A DNA stretch of 35,807 bases from Polynucleobacter meluiroseus (GCA_945879115.1 CAMDUR010000018.1:1-35807), one strand, 5' to 3'; positions 8,157 to 17,385 are shown, counted from the stretch's first letter. Notes: generated by a model from the letters alone, not told the origin. Translations and numbers: made by a program.

Positions 8157-8555
8157 CTATATATTTGTCTTTTTAGTAACCTTTTTCACCATCAAACCAA
8201 CAATTTCAGCGCCCGGTTCAATACCAAGCTCTGCATAGCTAACATCACCATTAACGACTGCTTTTGCATGAAGCTCAACGCGTTCAGCACCGTAAACGTT
8301 ACCCTCGACATAACCACCAATTAAAATTCTAGGAGCTGTAATGTCGCCATAAATTTTAGCTGATTCACCTAAAGCGATAGTTATATCAGGAATCCCAGGT
8401 GGCGTTTCAATATTACCGTAAACGATGCCATCAATACGAATACTTTTATTAGCAACAACTCGACCATGAATTTCAGAACCAGGACCTAACATAGAGTCAA
8501 ATGACTCAAAACTAGGCATTAACATGGGTGTCTTTTTTTTACGGCCAAAAATCAC
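8157..8555 (-). CDS. Bactofilin (polymer-forming cytoskeletal protein), paralog 3
   Basis: A 132-residue bactofilin. The N-terminus MIFGRKKK is hydrophobic then basic, as expected for a membrane-targeting tail. The core begins near residue 22 with LGPGSEIHGRVVANKSIRID and continues with GDITAPRILIGGYVEGNV and GDVSYAELGIEPGAEIVG. It is most like paralog 4 (shared G.S..I.GR.V.N.S.RIDG pattern), which suggests a local duplication. The start is a GTG with AGGA nine bases upstream. It heads the three-gene run 3-2-1 and has about 180 bases of AT-rich DNA before it, enough for its own promoter. Confidence 0.9.
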   Translation of the reverse strand: MIFGRKKKTPMLMPSFESFDSMLGPGSEIHGRVVANKSIRIDGIVYGNIETPPGIPDITIALGESAKIYGDITAPRILIGGYVEGNVYGAERVELHAKAVVNGDVSYAELGIEPGAEIVGLMVKKVTKKTNI

Positions 8556-8643
8556 AAGGATTTCCTATTGGTTAAAGCAAATTTTCTTATATAAAAACGG
8601 TAAAACAGTTCCACGTGGCCTAAAAGAACAATAGTCAATATTT

Positions 8644-8657
8644 TACTATTTTTAGTA
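8644..8657. promoter_or_regulatory. Short inverted repeat upstream of bactofilin 3
   Basis: TACTA-tttt-TAGTA lies in the 178-base AT-rich gap between bactofilins 4 and 3. It could be an operator or chance symmetry in AT-rich DNA. A CCACGTGG palindrome lies nearby at 8611-8618. No convincing promoter pair could be assigned. Confidence 0.25.
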
Positions 8658-8733
8658 GAAAAAATACTTATATTAATTATATGCTTACGAAGGGTAACAG
8701 TTAGCCGAAAAGCTAAATGATGTGAATAATTCT

Positions 8734-9171
8734 TTATAGTGCACTGGATGACAGTGAGAATTCCGTTGGTAATTCAGTCTCAGTCGTCGTTGCGATCGTT
8801 TTTTTCAACATTTCACCGTAAAATTCAGCTCCATGCTCAATTCCAATGACGCCGTAGTGAATATCTCCCCTTACTTTGGAGGTCTCAAATAGATCACATC
8901 GTTCTTTAGCGTAGATATTGCCATCAATCCTGCCACTAACCAAAACGCGGTGAGCATACAGATCGCCCGTCAGAGTACCCTCATGAGCAATATGGATTGT
9001 TACTTCAGTATTGGGCTGAGCTTCAATAGATCCCTGAATCTCACCATCAATTCTGACGCTATGATTGACGACTAGGCGACCGAAGATCTGGGTGCTTGCC
9101 CCAATCAGCGTTCCAAATGATTCATCAGGAATATCCTGAATCATTTTTTTGCTTTTCCCTAATAATGCCAA
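8734..9171 (-). CDS. Bactofilin (polymer-forming cytoskeletal protein), paralog 4
   Basis: A 145-residue bactofilin, first of the four in transcription order. The N-terminus MALLGKSKK is short, hydrophobic and basic. The core starts near residue 22 with LIGASTQIFGRLVVNHSVRID and continues through GDLYAHRVLVSGRIDGNIYAKERCD and GDIHYGVIGIEHGAEFYG. A 20-residue Ser/Thr/Glu-rich tail follows the core, absent from the others. The start is a TTG with AAGGT nine bases upstream; no better in-frame ATG precedes the core. The 178-base gap to paralog 3 suggests it may be transcribed separately from the 3-2-1 run. Confidence 0.88.
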   Translation of the reverse strand: MALLGKSKKMIQDIPDESFGTLIGASTQIFGRLVVNHSVRIDGEIQGSIEAQPNTEVTIHIAHEGTLTGDLYAHRVLVSGRIDGNIYAKERCDLFETSKVRGDIHYGVIGIEHGAEFYGEMLKKTIATTTETELPTEFSLSSSAL

Positions 9172-9256
9172 AATAGTTACCTTTCGGACAACAACATGAG
9201 AAAGCTAATTTATGCCTTTAAAGAGGCTTGAACAATTAGCCCTGTAGGTAATGTTG

Positions 9257-9276
9257 AGTAAAAACTACTTTTTACT
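9257..9276. promoter_or_regulatory. Palindrome upstream of bactofilin 4
   Basis: AGTAAAAA and TTTTTACT form perfect 8-base arms around CTAC, about 85 bases before the bactofilin 4 start and 80 after the end of the preceding gene. Its position suits an operator, but the arms are AT-rich and no protein is known to bind here. Confidence 0.35.
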
Positions 9277-9356
9277 TCCTGATAATGTCACAAACAACAG
9301 AAATGGATCTTTTGTAGATTAATTAGTTCATTGTTCTAGACAACAAAGTGCTCAAG

Positions 9357-10235
9357 TTAAATCGTCATGTAACTATTTTGTCTGGCGTTCTCTGATCTTA
9401 GTCCCGGTACCCACGATTTGGTTGGTAAACCATATTTCCTCTCAAGGAACTCTGCTCTACCCTTCACATCTTTCCAGTCGACATCTAAGGATGGTCCTTT
9501 AAATGCAATAACCACCACATTGTAATCATGGACCTGTTGAAAGACCATCACACGATTATCAAAGGCATTACATATATTATTAATATTAGTTTTAAAGCTT
9601 TTATGATTACCAAATAGATTAACAGTCATCACCCCCGGTGATTTAAGACTGTCATAACATCCCTGATAAAACTCTTTTGAACTCAATGCTGGTCCACGAG
9701 CGGTTGCATCATATAAATCAACTTGTAATAGATCAATCGAGTCTTGATGTTTTTTAGCTGTGACATATTGAAGCGCGTCTGTTTCTAGTAAGTGAAGATG
9801 TTCATTAGGGGCTGGCAGCTTAAACATGACTCTAGCAGCCACAATTACAGCAGGATTTAAATCAACTGCCGTGACTTTAGCTTTAGGAAAATGCTTATGA
9901 GCAAACTTGGTTAAAGCACCCGTTCCCAAACCTAGTTGAACCATGTGAAATGGCTTAGATAGTTTTGACTGATTCAATCGTTTGTCATGAGGATCTAAAA
10001 ATAATAAGCCCGCCATCATTTGTTGGGCGTATTCCAATTCGATGAAGTCAGGTTTACTAATACGCATAGCGCCCTGCACCCACCATGTGCCAAAGTGTAG
10101 AAACCTCACACCATGCTCTTCCGAGAAAGTCACCGGAGCAAAATGCGGCGCTCTATCTTTTTTAATAGCTTGATCAACTGATTTTTTTGCTTTTATTTTT
10201 TCTGTTGCTTTTGGGATAGATGGTTTATTAGCCAT
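9357..10235 (-). CDS. Spermidine synthase-fold SAM-dependent transferase
   Basis: A 292-residue protein with the Rossmann-like fold of spermidine synthases and class I methyltransferases. Visible are the nucleotide loop MVQLGLGTGALTKF, the acidic strand VTAVDLNP, and LLQVDLYDATARGP followed by SSKEFYQGCYDSL. The last region aligns with the catalytic DCTDP loop of real spermidine synthases but reads DLYDA, so polyamine synthesis is uncertain. The N-terminal substrate region (GTWWVQGAMRISKPDFIE) is also atypical. I start at ATG 10235 because GGAGG lies five bases before it; an in-frame ATG at 10301 is nearer purL and lacks such a site. The basic N-terminus (KATEKIKAKKSVDQAIKK) is probably disordered. 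Confidence 0.75.
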   Translation of the reverse strand: MANKPSIPKATEKIKAKKSVDQAIKKDRAPHFAPVTFSEEHGVRFLHFGTWWVQGAMRISKPDFIELEYAQQMMAGLLFLDPHDKRLNQSKLSKPFHMVQLGLGTGALTKFAHKHFPKAKVTAVDLNPAVIVAARVMFKLPAPNEHLHLLETDALQYVTAKKHQDSIDLLQVDLYDATARGPALSSKEFYQGCYDSLKSPGVMTVNLFGNHKSFKTNINNICNAFDNRVMVFQQVHDYNVVVIAFKGPSLDVDWKDVKGRAEFLERKYGLPTKSWVPGLRSENARQNSYMTI

Positions 10236-10248
10236 GGTGGCCTCCGAT

Positions 10249-10279
10249 AAAAGAATAAGGCTCAACGCTTGTTGAGCCT
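10249..10279 (-). terminator. Terminator after purL
   Basis: AGGCTCAAC and GTTGAGCCT form a perfect 9-base stem with a 4-base loop at 10258-10279, 38 bases past the purL stop. A T-rich stretch (TATTCTTTTAT) follows on the minus strand. It separates purL from the downstream spermidine-synthase-like gene. Confidence 0.7.
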
Positions 10280-10316
10280 CGTAGGATAGTTTTTGCTTCA
10301 ATTAAATGCTAAAGAT

Positions 10317-13300
10317 TTATTTAGTCCAAGCTCTAGCGTTACGGAACATGCGCATCCATGGGCTTGCACCATCTTGGATATCGTTCCATTGCTTAGGAGC
10401 CCAACTCATTTGCGCAGTTCTGAAGACTCGCTCTGGATGAGGCATCAGAACTGTGAAACGACCATCAGGTGTTGTTAGGCCAGTGATGCCATCCGGTGAA
10501 CCGTTGGGATTCAAAGGATAAGTTTGAGTTGGTTGACCTTGGTTGTCCACAAATCGTAAAGCCACTAAGCCCTTGGCTTGAGTTTCTGCTTGATGACCCT
10601 GCTGAGTAAAGTTAGCAAAACCTTCACCGTGAGCTACGGCAATCGGCAATTGGCTACCAGCCATGCCTTGTAAGAAGATAGATGGTGATTTTGTTACTTC
10701 AACCATGACCAAGCGGGCTTCATATTGTTCCGATTGATTGCGTGTGAACTTGGACCAAGTATCAGCACCCGGAATGATGCTGGCCAAGTTAGACATCATT
10801 TGGCAACCGTTACAGATACCTAAACCAAAGGTGTCTTGGCGATTGAAGTAAGTTTGGAACTGATCTTTGATGGCAGCATTGAATAGGATGGACTTCGCCC
10901 AACCTTCTCCAGCACCTAAAACGTCACCATAACTAAAACCACCACAGGCAACAAGACCTTGGAAGTCTTTGAGATTGACTCTACCGGCAATCAGGTCGCT
11001 CATGTGAACGTCATAGCTTGAGAATCCAGCCCAGTCCATGGCATAAGCCATCTCTAGATGAGAATTAACGCCCTGCTCTCTGAGGATCGCTACTTTAGGT
11101 TTGATACCTTTAGCAATAAATGGAGCTGCCACGTTCTCACTAGGATCAAATGTGAGTTTGGGCTGCATACCTAGATCAGATAAGTTATCGACAAGGTTGT
11201 TTTCGCTATCCGCACAATCCGGATTGTCACGCAAACGTGCAATCTGCCAGCTCGTGCTTTGCCATAACTTGTGTAATACGTTGCGAGGCACACCAAATAT
11301 TTTCTTGGCATCGCGCCAAACTTCAATGTGGCCATTGGTATTAGGCTTAGCTATGACGTGGCTGCAAGCATAAAGATTGTGTTGCTTGAGGATGTCAAAG
11401 ACAGCGTCGCGATCCTCACGTTTTACTTGTATCAATGCGCCGAGCTCTTCATTAAAGAGTGCTCTGATAGTCATGTCATTACGTCTGCCAGATACTTGTT
11501 GTGCCCAGTTCTTAGCATCCCCATAGTCTGACTCATGATCTTTATCTAAGACCAACATATCAACATTGAGTGATACGCCCACATGAGATGTGAAAGCCAT
11601 CTCTGTGGCTGCTGCAAATAAACCACCATCGGAGCGGTCGTGATAAGCAAGCAACAAACCTTGGCGACGCGTCTTAATAATTGCTGCAGCCAAGTTCTTC
11701 AGATCTTGTGGATCATCGAGGTCTGGGGTTGTTTGACCCGCTTGGTCAATCACTTGAGCCAAGATACTGCCGGCCATACGGCTCTTAGATCGACCCAAAT
11801 CAATCAAAATGATTTCTGTATCAAGTACCTGACCTTGTTCATCTTTGGTTTGAAGCAAGGGCGTGGTGGTTTGACGTGTATCGACCACTGGTGCAAAAGC
11901 AGAAATAATCAATGAAACCGGTGATGTCACAGCTTTCTTTTCTGATGTGGTTTCATCAGACCACTGCGTCCTCATCGATAAAGAGTCTTTACCAACCGGA
12001 ATCGAGATACCCAATGCTGGGCATAACTCCATACCTATGGCTTTAACTGAATCAAATAATTTGGCATCTTCACCAGGATTGCCACAAGCAGCCATCCAGT
12101 TAGCAGATAACTTGATATCTTCAATTTTGTCGATATCAGCAGAAAGAATATTAGTGATCGATTCGGCAACAGCCATACGTGCAGCAGCAGGTGCGTTCAT
12201 CACAGCCAATGGTGTGCGCTCGCCCATTGACATGGCTTCACCACGATAACCTTTGTAGTCCATTAGAGTGACAGCAGCATCTGCTACTGGCAATTGCCAA
12301 GGACCAACAAACTGATCACGAGCGTTGAGGCCACCAACAGTTCTATCACCAATGGTGATTAAGAATGATTTACTAGCGACCGTTGGATGTTGTAACACCA
12401 AGCTGGCTGCGATATCTAATTGAACATCGGTCAGATCAACTTCAGGTAGTTGCTTGTCAATCCGCTTGACATCACGATGCATGCGCGGTGGTTTACCCAA
12501 CAAGACTTCCATCGGCATATCAATCGGCAAACGTTCATTTTTACCCTCAGCTTCTTTGGTATCCACCAAAAGTAACTGACGCTCTTGGGTTGTTTCACCA
12601 ACAACAGAAATCGGGCAACGCTCACGCGCACACATGGCTTCAATGATCGGTAAACTTTCTTTGGCAATCGCTAATACATAACGCTCTTGAGATTCGTTAC
12701 ACCAAATCTCTGCGGGGCTCATACCACTCTCTTCTAATGGCACTTTTCGCATATCAAAGATCGCACCTAAACCAGCGCCATCAGCTAATTCTGGGAAAGC
12801 ATTCGATAGACCACCAGCACCGACATCATGGATTGAGACAATCGGATTTTTATCGCCCATGGCGCGACAAGCATTGATCACTTCTTGGGCACGGCGCTCA
12901 ATCTCAGGATTGCCTCGCTGAACAGAATCAAAATCTAGATCGGCTGTGTTGGCTCCTGTAGCCATGGAACTAGCAGCACCACCGCCCATACCAATGCGCA
13001 TACCTGGACCACCCAATTGCACCAATAGGTTACCCGCTTTGATTTCTTTTTTATGAGTATGGCCATCATCAATCGCACCAATACCACCGGCAATCATGAT
13101 GGGCTTGTGATAGCCACGACGCTCACCGTCAATGGTTTGTTCAAACACTCGGAAGTAGCCACCTAAATTAGGTCGACCGAATTCGTTATTGAATGCAGCG
13201 CCACCTAAAGGACCTTCAATCATGATTTGCAAAGCAGAAGCAATGCGCTCTGGTTTGCCATAGAGCTTTTGCTCCCAAGGCAATTGACTACCCGGTAAGT

Positions 13301-14351
13301 TCAAGTTAGATACTGAGAAACCACTTAAGCCTGCTTTAGGTTTGCCACCAATACCCGTAGCGCCTTCATCACGGATCTCTCCACCGGAGCCAGTCGATGC
13401 GCCTGGGTATGGGGCAATCGCTGTTGGATGATTGTGCGTTTCTACTTTCATAAGCGTGTGAGTCAATCGAGTGCTCTTCACATACTCTTGCTGTTCATTC
13501 GGGGCCCACACCTCTGCGACACAACCAGCCATGATGGCCGAATTATCAGAGTAAGCAACGATAGTGCCGTTCGGTTGCAATTGATGCGTATTACGAATCA
13601 TCGCAAATAATGATTTGTCTTGCTCTAGACCATCAATCGTCCAAGTCGCATTAAAAATCTTGTGACGGCAATGCTCACTGTTGGCTTGCGCGAACATCAT
13701 GAGTTCAACATCACTGGGATTACGCTTGAGCTTTTTAAAGTTATCTACCAAGTATTCCACTTCATCTTCCGATAAAGCTAAACCCATCGTAGTGTTAGCT
13801 AATTCCAAGGCGGCTTTGCCACCCTCTAGGATATCAATACGAGAAAAGTGTTTATCACTCAATATTTGATAAAGCTCACCTGCTGCCTCAACATTCGGGA
13901 GAGTAATTTCTGTCATCCGGTCATGAATGGCAGCTAAGACGATTTGCTTTTGAGCGTCGGTTAAAGTTTTTTTGCTGGTCCAATAAACCTGAAGACCGCG
14001 CTCAATTCTTAAAACATCTAAACCACAGTGATGAGCAATATCCGTAGCCTTGCTCGCCCATGGAGAAATCGTGCCTAATCGAGGCGCTACAATCGCTTGG
14101 TCTTGTTTGCCTGAAAAAAGACCTTTGGCTTCCTCAAGAACAAAAGGCTCGCCATAGCTGAGTAAGCCTTTAAGAACTTTTAATGATTCGTCAGCAATTG
14201 GGGCTTTGGACCAGATAAAGTGCACATATTGGGCCTGTATCTGAGTCAACTCGAGACCTTGCTCAGCTAAAGAGCTTAATAGGCGCTGTTGGCGGAATTG
14301 GGAAAGGGATTTAGACCCAGGAAGGCTTAAAAAACAGTGGTTAACAGGCAT
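10317..14351 (-). CDS. purL: Phosphoribosylformylglycinamidine synthase
   Basis: The large single-chain FGAM synthase of proteobacteria catalyses the glutamine- and ATP-dependent fourth step of purine synthesis. At 1344 residues it is the expected size. The N-terminal domain begins [19 protein letters not shown]; the ATPase core includes [20 protein letters not shown] and [10 protein letters not shown]; a second AIRS-like half follows ([23 protein letters not shown] region). The C-terminal glutaminase has the nucleophile C1180 in GLGICNGCQ and the H1305/E1307 pair in MPHPERV. It is monocistronic, with a terminator downstream. The ATG at 14351 has no Shine-Dalgarno, but TATAAT lies just upstream. 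Confidence 0.97.
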   Translation of the reverse strand: MPVNHCFLSLPGSKSLSQFRQQRLLSSLAEQGLELTQIQAQYVHFIWSKAPIADESLKVLKGLLSYGEPFVLEEAKGLFSGKQDQAIVAPRLGTISPWASKATDIAHHCGLDVLRIERGLQVYWTSKKTLTDAQKQIVLAAIHDRMTEITLPNVEAAGELYQILSDKHFSRIDILEGGKAALELANTTMGLALSEDEVEYLVDNFKKLKRNPSDVELMMFAQANSEHCRHKIFNATWTIDGLEQDKSLFAMIRNTHQLQPNGTIVAYSDNSAIMAGCVAEVWAPNEQQEYVKSTRLTHTLMKVETHNHPTAIAPYPGASTGSGGEIRDEGATGIGGKPKAGLSGFSVSNLNLPGSQLPWEQKLYGKPERIASALQIMIEGPLGGAAFNNEFGRPNLGGYFRVFEQTIDGERRGYHKPIMIAGGIGAIDDGHTHKKEIKAGNLLVQLGGPGMRIGMGGGAASSMATGANTADLDFDSVQRGNPEIERRAQEVINACRAMGDKNPIVSIHDVGAGGLSNAFPELADGAGLGAIFDMRKVPLEESGMSPAEIWCNESQERYVLAIAKESLPIIEAMCARERCPISVVGETTQERQLLLVDTKEAEGKNERLPIDMPMEVLLGKPPRMHRDVKRIDKQLPEVDLTDVQLDIAASLVLQHPTVASKSFLITIGDRTVGGLNARDQFVGPWQLPVADAAVTLMDYKGYRGEAMSMGERTPLAVMNAPAAARMAVAESITNILSADIDKIEDIKLSANWMAACGNPGEDAKLFDSVKAIGMELCPALGISIPVGKDSLSMRTQWSDETTSEKKAVTSPVSLIISAFAPVVDTRQTTTPLLQTKDEQGQVLDTEIILIDLGRSKSRMAGSILAQVIDQAGQTTPDLDDPQDLKNLAAAIIKTRRQGLLLAYHDRSDGGLFAAATEMAFTSHVGVSLNVDMLVLDKDHESDYGDAKNWAQQVSGRRNDMTIRALFNEELGALIQVKREDRDAVFDILKQHNLYACSHVIAKPNTNGHIEVWRDAKKIFGVPRNVLHKLWQSTSWQIARLRDNPDCADSENNLVDNLSDLGMQPKLTFDPSENVAAPFIAKGIKPKVAILREQGVNSHLEMAYAMDWAGFSSYDVHMSDLIAGRVNLKDFQGLVACGGFSYGDVLGAGEGWAKSILFNAAIKDQFQTYFNRQDTFGLGICNGCQMMSNLASIIPGADTWSKFTRNQSEQYEARLVMVEVTKSPSIFLQGMAGSQLPIAVAHGEGFANFTQQGHQAETQAKGLVALRFVDNQGQPTQTYPLNPNGSPDGITGLTTPDGRFTVLMPHPERVFRTAQMSWAPKQWNDIQDGASPWMRMFRNARAWTK

Positions 14352-14376
14352 CCCATGATTATAAAACGAATGGGAT
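14350..14376 (-). promoter_or_regulatory. purL -10 element inside an inverted repeat at the start codon
   Basis: TATAAT on the minus strand occupies 14363-14358, so transcription would begin within a base or two of the purL ATG (14351). ATCCCAT and ATGGGAT arms flank it at 14350-14356 and 14370-14376, one arm overlapping the start codon. No good -35 hexamer is seen at the expected distance, so the promoter call is tentative. Confidence 0.4.
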
Positions 14377-14438
14377 TTAAGCTCTTATTTTTGAGCGTAT
14401 TTTTAGCAAAAAAGGAGTAAAAGCTAATCTAGTCTGGC

Positions 14439-15131
14439 TTAACTGGTGACAATATTCCCAGCATTAATGACCATTTGCCTTTGACAGCGCTGGGCTAGGG
14501 CTAAATCATGGGTTACCAATATCAAGGTAGAACCGGAGTCTTGATTAAGACTGAAAAGCAGATCAATAATCGTCTGACCAGTCACTTCATCTAAGCTCCC
14601 GGTTGGTTCATCTGCAAATAAGACATCAGGTTGGGTAACAAAGGCTCTAGCTAAGGCAACGCGTTGCTGCTCTCCACCAGACAAAGTTTTAGGTCGATGG
14701 TTCAAACGTTCACCCAACCCTACTTTTTCTAACCAAACTTGTGCTTTTGCCGAGGCCTCATGCCTAGGCATGCCTTTGAGCTCTAGAGGTAATTGAACAT
14801 TTTCTAGTGCGCTTAAGTGGTCAATCAGCTGAAATGACTGAAATACAAATCCCACATGTTGAGATCGGATTTGGGCACGCTGATCTTCACTAGCTGCTGA
14901 AATATCCTTATCCATTAAATACACTTGACCCGAAGTCGGTGTGTCAAGGCCTGCTAATAATCCTAACAGCGTACTTTTACCTGAACCACTCGCACCAACA
15001 ATAGCCAAACTCTCGCCTTCCGCAACAGAGAAGCTGATATCGTGCAAAATAGTCAAAGGTCCATCCACTGTCTGAACCGATTTAGCTAAATGAGAAACAG
15101 TCAGAACAGACCGTGTTGAATCAGTGGGCAT
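14439..15131 (-). CDS. ABC transporter ATP-binding protein, YbbA/LolD type
   Basis: A 230-residue ATPase of the MacB/LolD/YbbA group. Walker A is GASGSGKST (46-54), the Q-loop FVFQSFQLI (about 96-104), the signature LSGGEQQ (150-156), Walker B VLFADE (170-175) and the H-loop VTHD near the C-terminus. Such ATPases drive lipoprotein release or mechanotransmission through FtsX-like permeases rather than classical import. In E. coli ybbA is divergent from tesA, exactly as here. But E. coli ybbA is followed by the permease gene ybbP, while here purL follows, so the partner permease must be encoded elsewhere or be lost. Confidence 0.88.
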   Translation of the reverse strand: MPTDSTRSVLTVSHLAKSVQTVDGPLTILHDISFSVAEGESLAIVGASGSGKSTLLGLLAGLDTPTSGQVYLMDKDISAASEDQRAQIRSQHVGFVFQSFQLIDHLSALENVQLPLELKGMPRHEASAKAQVWLEKVGLGERLNHRPKTLSGGEQQRVALARAFVTQPDVLFADEPTGSLDEVTGQTIIDLLFSLNQDSGSTLILVTHDLALAQRCQRQMVINAGNIVTS

Positions 15132-15178
15132 TAGATATATAGTTTAAAAAGTCGTTTAAATAGAATGGTGAGTATATT

Positions 15179-15862
15179 TTGAATCAGTTGGCTTCAAGAA
15201 ATTCAATAACATCATACATAGTAATGGTCTTTAGCCTTACTTGCTTAACTGTTATCGCCAGTGCTTTGATGTTTGCGTCAGTCTTCGCACAGAAGACAGT
15301 TGCTCCCTCTGCCTCCAACATACTCATCTTGGGTGATAGCTTATCTGCTGAGTATGGACTGGCCAGAGGCACAGGATGGGTGGCTCTATTAGAGAAGAGA
15401 CTTCAAAGTGATCAATCCTCATGGAAAGTTGTGAATGCCAGCATCAGCGGTGAAACAACCGCAGGCGGTCAAACTCGTTTGGCTCAATTATTAAAAATCC
15501 ATCAACCTAAAGTCGTGGTGATTGAATTGGGTGCTAATGACGCATTGCGAGGTCTACAGTTAAAAGCAACGGAAAAGAATCTCCAAGCAATGATCCAAGC
15601 ATCAAAGAATATTGGTGCAAAGGTATTGGTATTAGGCATGCGCATTCCACCTAATTACGGACAGGAATACACCACGGAATTTTTTAATTTATTTGGTAAA
15701 TTGGCTCTATCTGAAAATGTGGCACATGTACCATTTTTCTTAGATGGGGTTGCTACAAAAATGGATTTGTTCCAAGCAGATCGTATCCACCCCAATGAAA
15801 AAGCCCAGCCTGTTTTGCTGGGCAATGTTTTACCAAAGCTGTTACCTCTACTCAGACCTTAG
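15179..15862 (+). CDS. tesA: Periplasmic SGNH/GDSL esterase, TesA-like
   Basis: A lysophospholipase/acyl-thioesterase/arylesterase of the SGNH hydrolase family. The four blocks are visible: GDSLS with S54, the GETTAGG block, GANDALRG with the oxyanion asparagine, and DRIHPN with D201 and H204. A signal sequence lies before the core (VFSLTCLTVIASALMFASVFA, cut into the exported form probably near AQ). The listed start is a TTG with GGTGAG six bases upstream; an in-frame ATG at 15224 would give 212 residues and an equally good signal peptide, so the start is not settled. It is divergent from the ABC ATPase gene, as in enterobacteria. Confidence 0.9.
   Translation: MNQLASRNSITSYIVMVFSLTCLTVIASALMFASVFAQKTVAPSASNILILGDSLSAEYGLARGTGWVALLEKRLQSDQSSWKVVNASISGETTAGGQTRLAQLLKIHQPKVVVIELGANDALRGLQLKATEKNLQAMIQASKNIGAKVLVLGMRIPPNYGQEYTTEFFNLFGKLALSENVAHVPFFLDGVATKMDLFQADRIHPNEKAQPVLLGNVLPKLLPLLRP
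15798..15823 (-). terminator. ppiD terminator lying inside the tesA coding end
   Basis: GCCCAGC and GCTGGGC form a perfect 7-base stem with a 7-base loop; on the minus strand it is followed by TTTTT. It is about 70 bases past the stop of the minus-strand ppiD-like gene and lies within the last codons of the convergent tesA gene. Confidence 0.75.
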
Positions 15863-15891
15863 TCTTTGAAGGGTTCAAGATTGAGGTAGTT

Positions 15892-17343
15892 TTATTTAAC
15901 TTGATTAACTTGCTTCAAACCAGAGTTAACTCTAACGGCATCAAAATAAACTGCACCTTCAGCTTGGGCTGATAGCTGGGCAATTTGTTGAGCTTGCTCA
16001 GCGCGCACCTTAGGTTCAGCTTTAAGAGGCTGTTGAATTTTAGTGACTCGATAGATCGCCATACCGCCACCATTAATTGGCGCACTTACTACTGCCGGTA
16101 ACTGAGCAATATCAACTGCCATGATGGCATCGACTGCTGGAGCATTTAAATCAGTCGGCTTGTTACGAGAAATCCATTTGGCCGCTGCAAATCCAGAAGC
16201 ATCTTGAGGAGATTTTTTTGCGGATTCTAATTTTTCTTGAGCTGATTTATTAGCTAACTCACCAGCCAAACGAATACTGACTTGCTTATTAACTTCTGCT
16301 TGAACAGCATTCAAAGGAATTGCTGCCTGAGCTTGATGATTGGCAACACGTGCTACAACGATCTTGCCAGGTGAAATTTCTTGAGCTTCAATATTGCGTC
16401 GACCCTTAATGGCCTCGCTATTAAAAACACCAGCGAGCAACTTAGGGTTATTCAAAGGGTGATCTGCTGGCAAGCCTTTAGTTCCGGCACGAGTAATGCC
16501 CTTCACGCTTTGAATGTTTAACTTCAAGCGCTCTGCAACAGGTTTTAAACTGTCTGGCTGCTCATAAGCCAAGTTGGCAAATAAGTCTGCTTTTTCAGCA
16601 AAGTCTTTTGGATCATCTTTAGCATTAGCAACTAAAAGAACAAATTCAACATCAATCATTTCTGGTGATTGGAATGCAGAAATGTTCGCTTGATAAAAAG
16701 CATCTAATTCTTCTGGTGTAGGTTTGACCTTGGAGATGAAGTCAGATGGTGAGAAGCGCAATACCTGTACTTCACGCTCCACTTCAAATGCTTGAGAAAT
16801 CTTTTCAGCTACTTTTCTAGAAGAAATGCTGGTAGCCAGAACTGAGGTTATAACTTGGCGACTTAAAAGTTCGTAACGACGACCATTTTCAAATTGATCA
16901 ACTGTCATCTGATTGCTAGCTAATATTTGTTTGTAACGGGTTGAATCAAATTGGCCATCTTTGTATAAGGTACGTATTTCCGGAATTTGTGTCAAATCAT
17001 TAGCAAGTGCCTCTGGAGTGACTATTAACTTGAGTGATTTGATCTCATAGGCTAGTAAGCGTTGCTGAACGATTTCACTTAAAACAGTTTGCTTAAATGG
17101 CACACTGTTCAACATCGCAGAATCTAACTTTCTACCTTGTTGCTGAAGTCTGTCAGCCTTAAGTTTCACGGCATTGTCTAGCTCTTGACGTGTAATATTA
17201 GCGCCGTCAAGTTTGAATAACGTCGTGTCTTTACCGATATCACCCATGTAACTCTCAACTCCCAAAAATACAAAAGATGGAAGGATGAGGAGCAACAAAA
17301 TGCCCATCAGTATTTTTTGGTACTTACGAATTGATTCAAGCAT
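15892..17343 (-). CDS. ppiD: PpiD-like periplasmic chaperone (SurA N-terminal domain), parvulin domain apparently absent
   Basis: PpiD is an inner-membrane-anchored periplasmic chaperone that works near the Sec translocon. This 483-residue protein starts MLESIRKYQKILMGILLLLI, giving a short cytoplasmic tail and one membrane segment (about 12-31), followed by a SurA_N-type chaperone region with TRQELDNAVKLKADRLQQQG and the usual helices to about residue 200. E. coli PpiD has 623 residues with a central parvulin domain; here I cannot find the parvulin motifs (HIL, GGDLG, GFHII), and the sequence passes from EMIDVEFVLL almost straight to the post-parvulin part. Its place downstream of lon supports the ppiD assignment. 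Confidence 0.8.
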   Translation of the reverse strand: MLESIRKYQKILMGILLLLILPSFVFLGVESYMGDIGKDTTLFKLDGANITRQELDNAVKLKADRLQQQGRKLDSAMLNSVPFKQTVLSEIVQQRLLAYEIKSLKLIVTPEALANDLTQIPEIRTLYKDGQFDSTRYKQILASNQMTVDQFENGRRYELLSRQVITSVLATSISSRKVAEKISQAFEVEREVQVLRFSPSDFISKVKPTPEELDAFYQANISAFQSPEMIDVEFVLLVANAKDDPKDFAEKADLFANLAYEQPDSLKPVAERLKLNIQSVKGITRAGTKGLPADHPLNNPKLLAGVFNSEAIKGRRNIEAQEISPGKIVVARVANHQAQAAIPLNAVQAEVNKQVSIRLAGELANKSAQEKLESAKKSPQDASGFAAAKWISRNKPTDLNAPAVDAIMAVDIAQLPAVVSAPINGGGMAIYRVTKIQQPLKAEPKVRAEQAQQIAQLSAQAEGAVYFDAVRVNSGLKQVNQVK

Positions 17344-17385
17344 GAGTTTTTATGGATTTGACGAAGAAAGGTCAGAAGAAATCTG

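Noticed and set aside
11101..12249. Several 67-100 codon plus-strand frames opposite purL
   Set aside because: purL is intact on the other strand over the whole stretch, and these frames show no domain or start signal; they are by-products of codon use.
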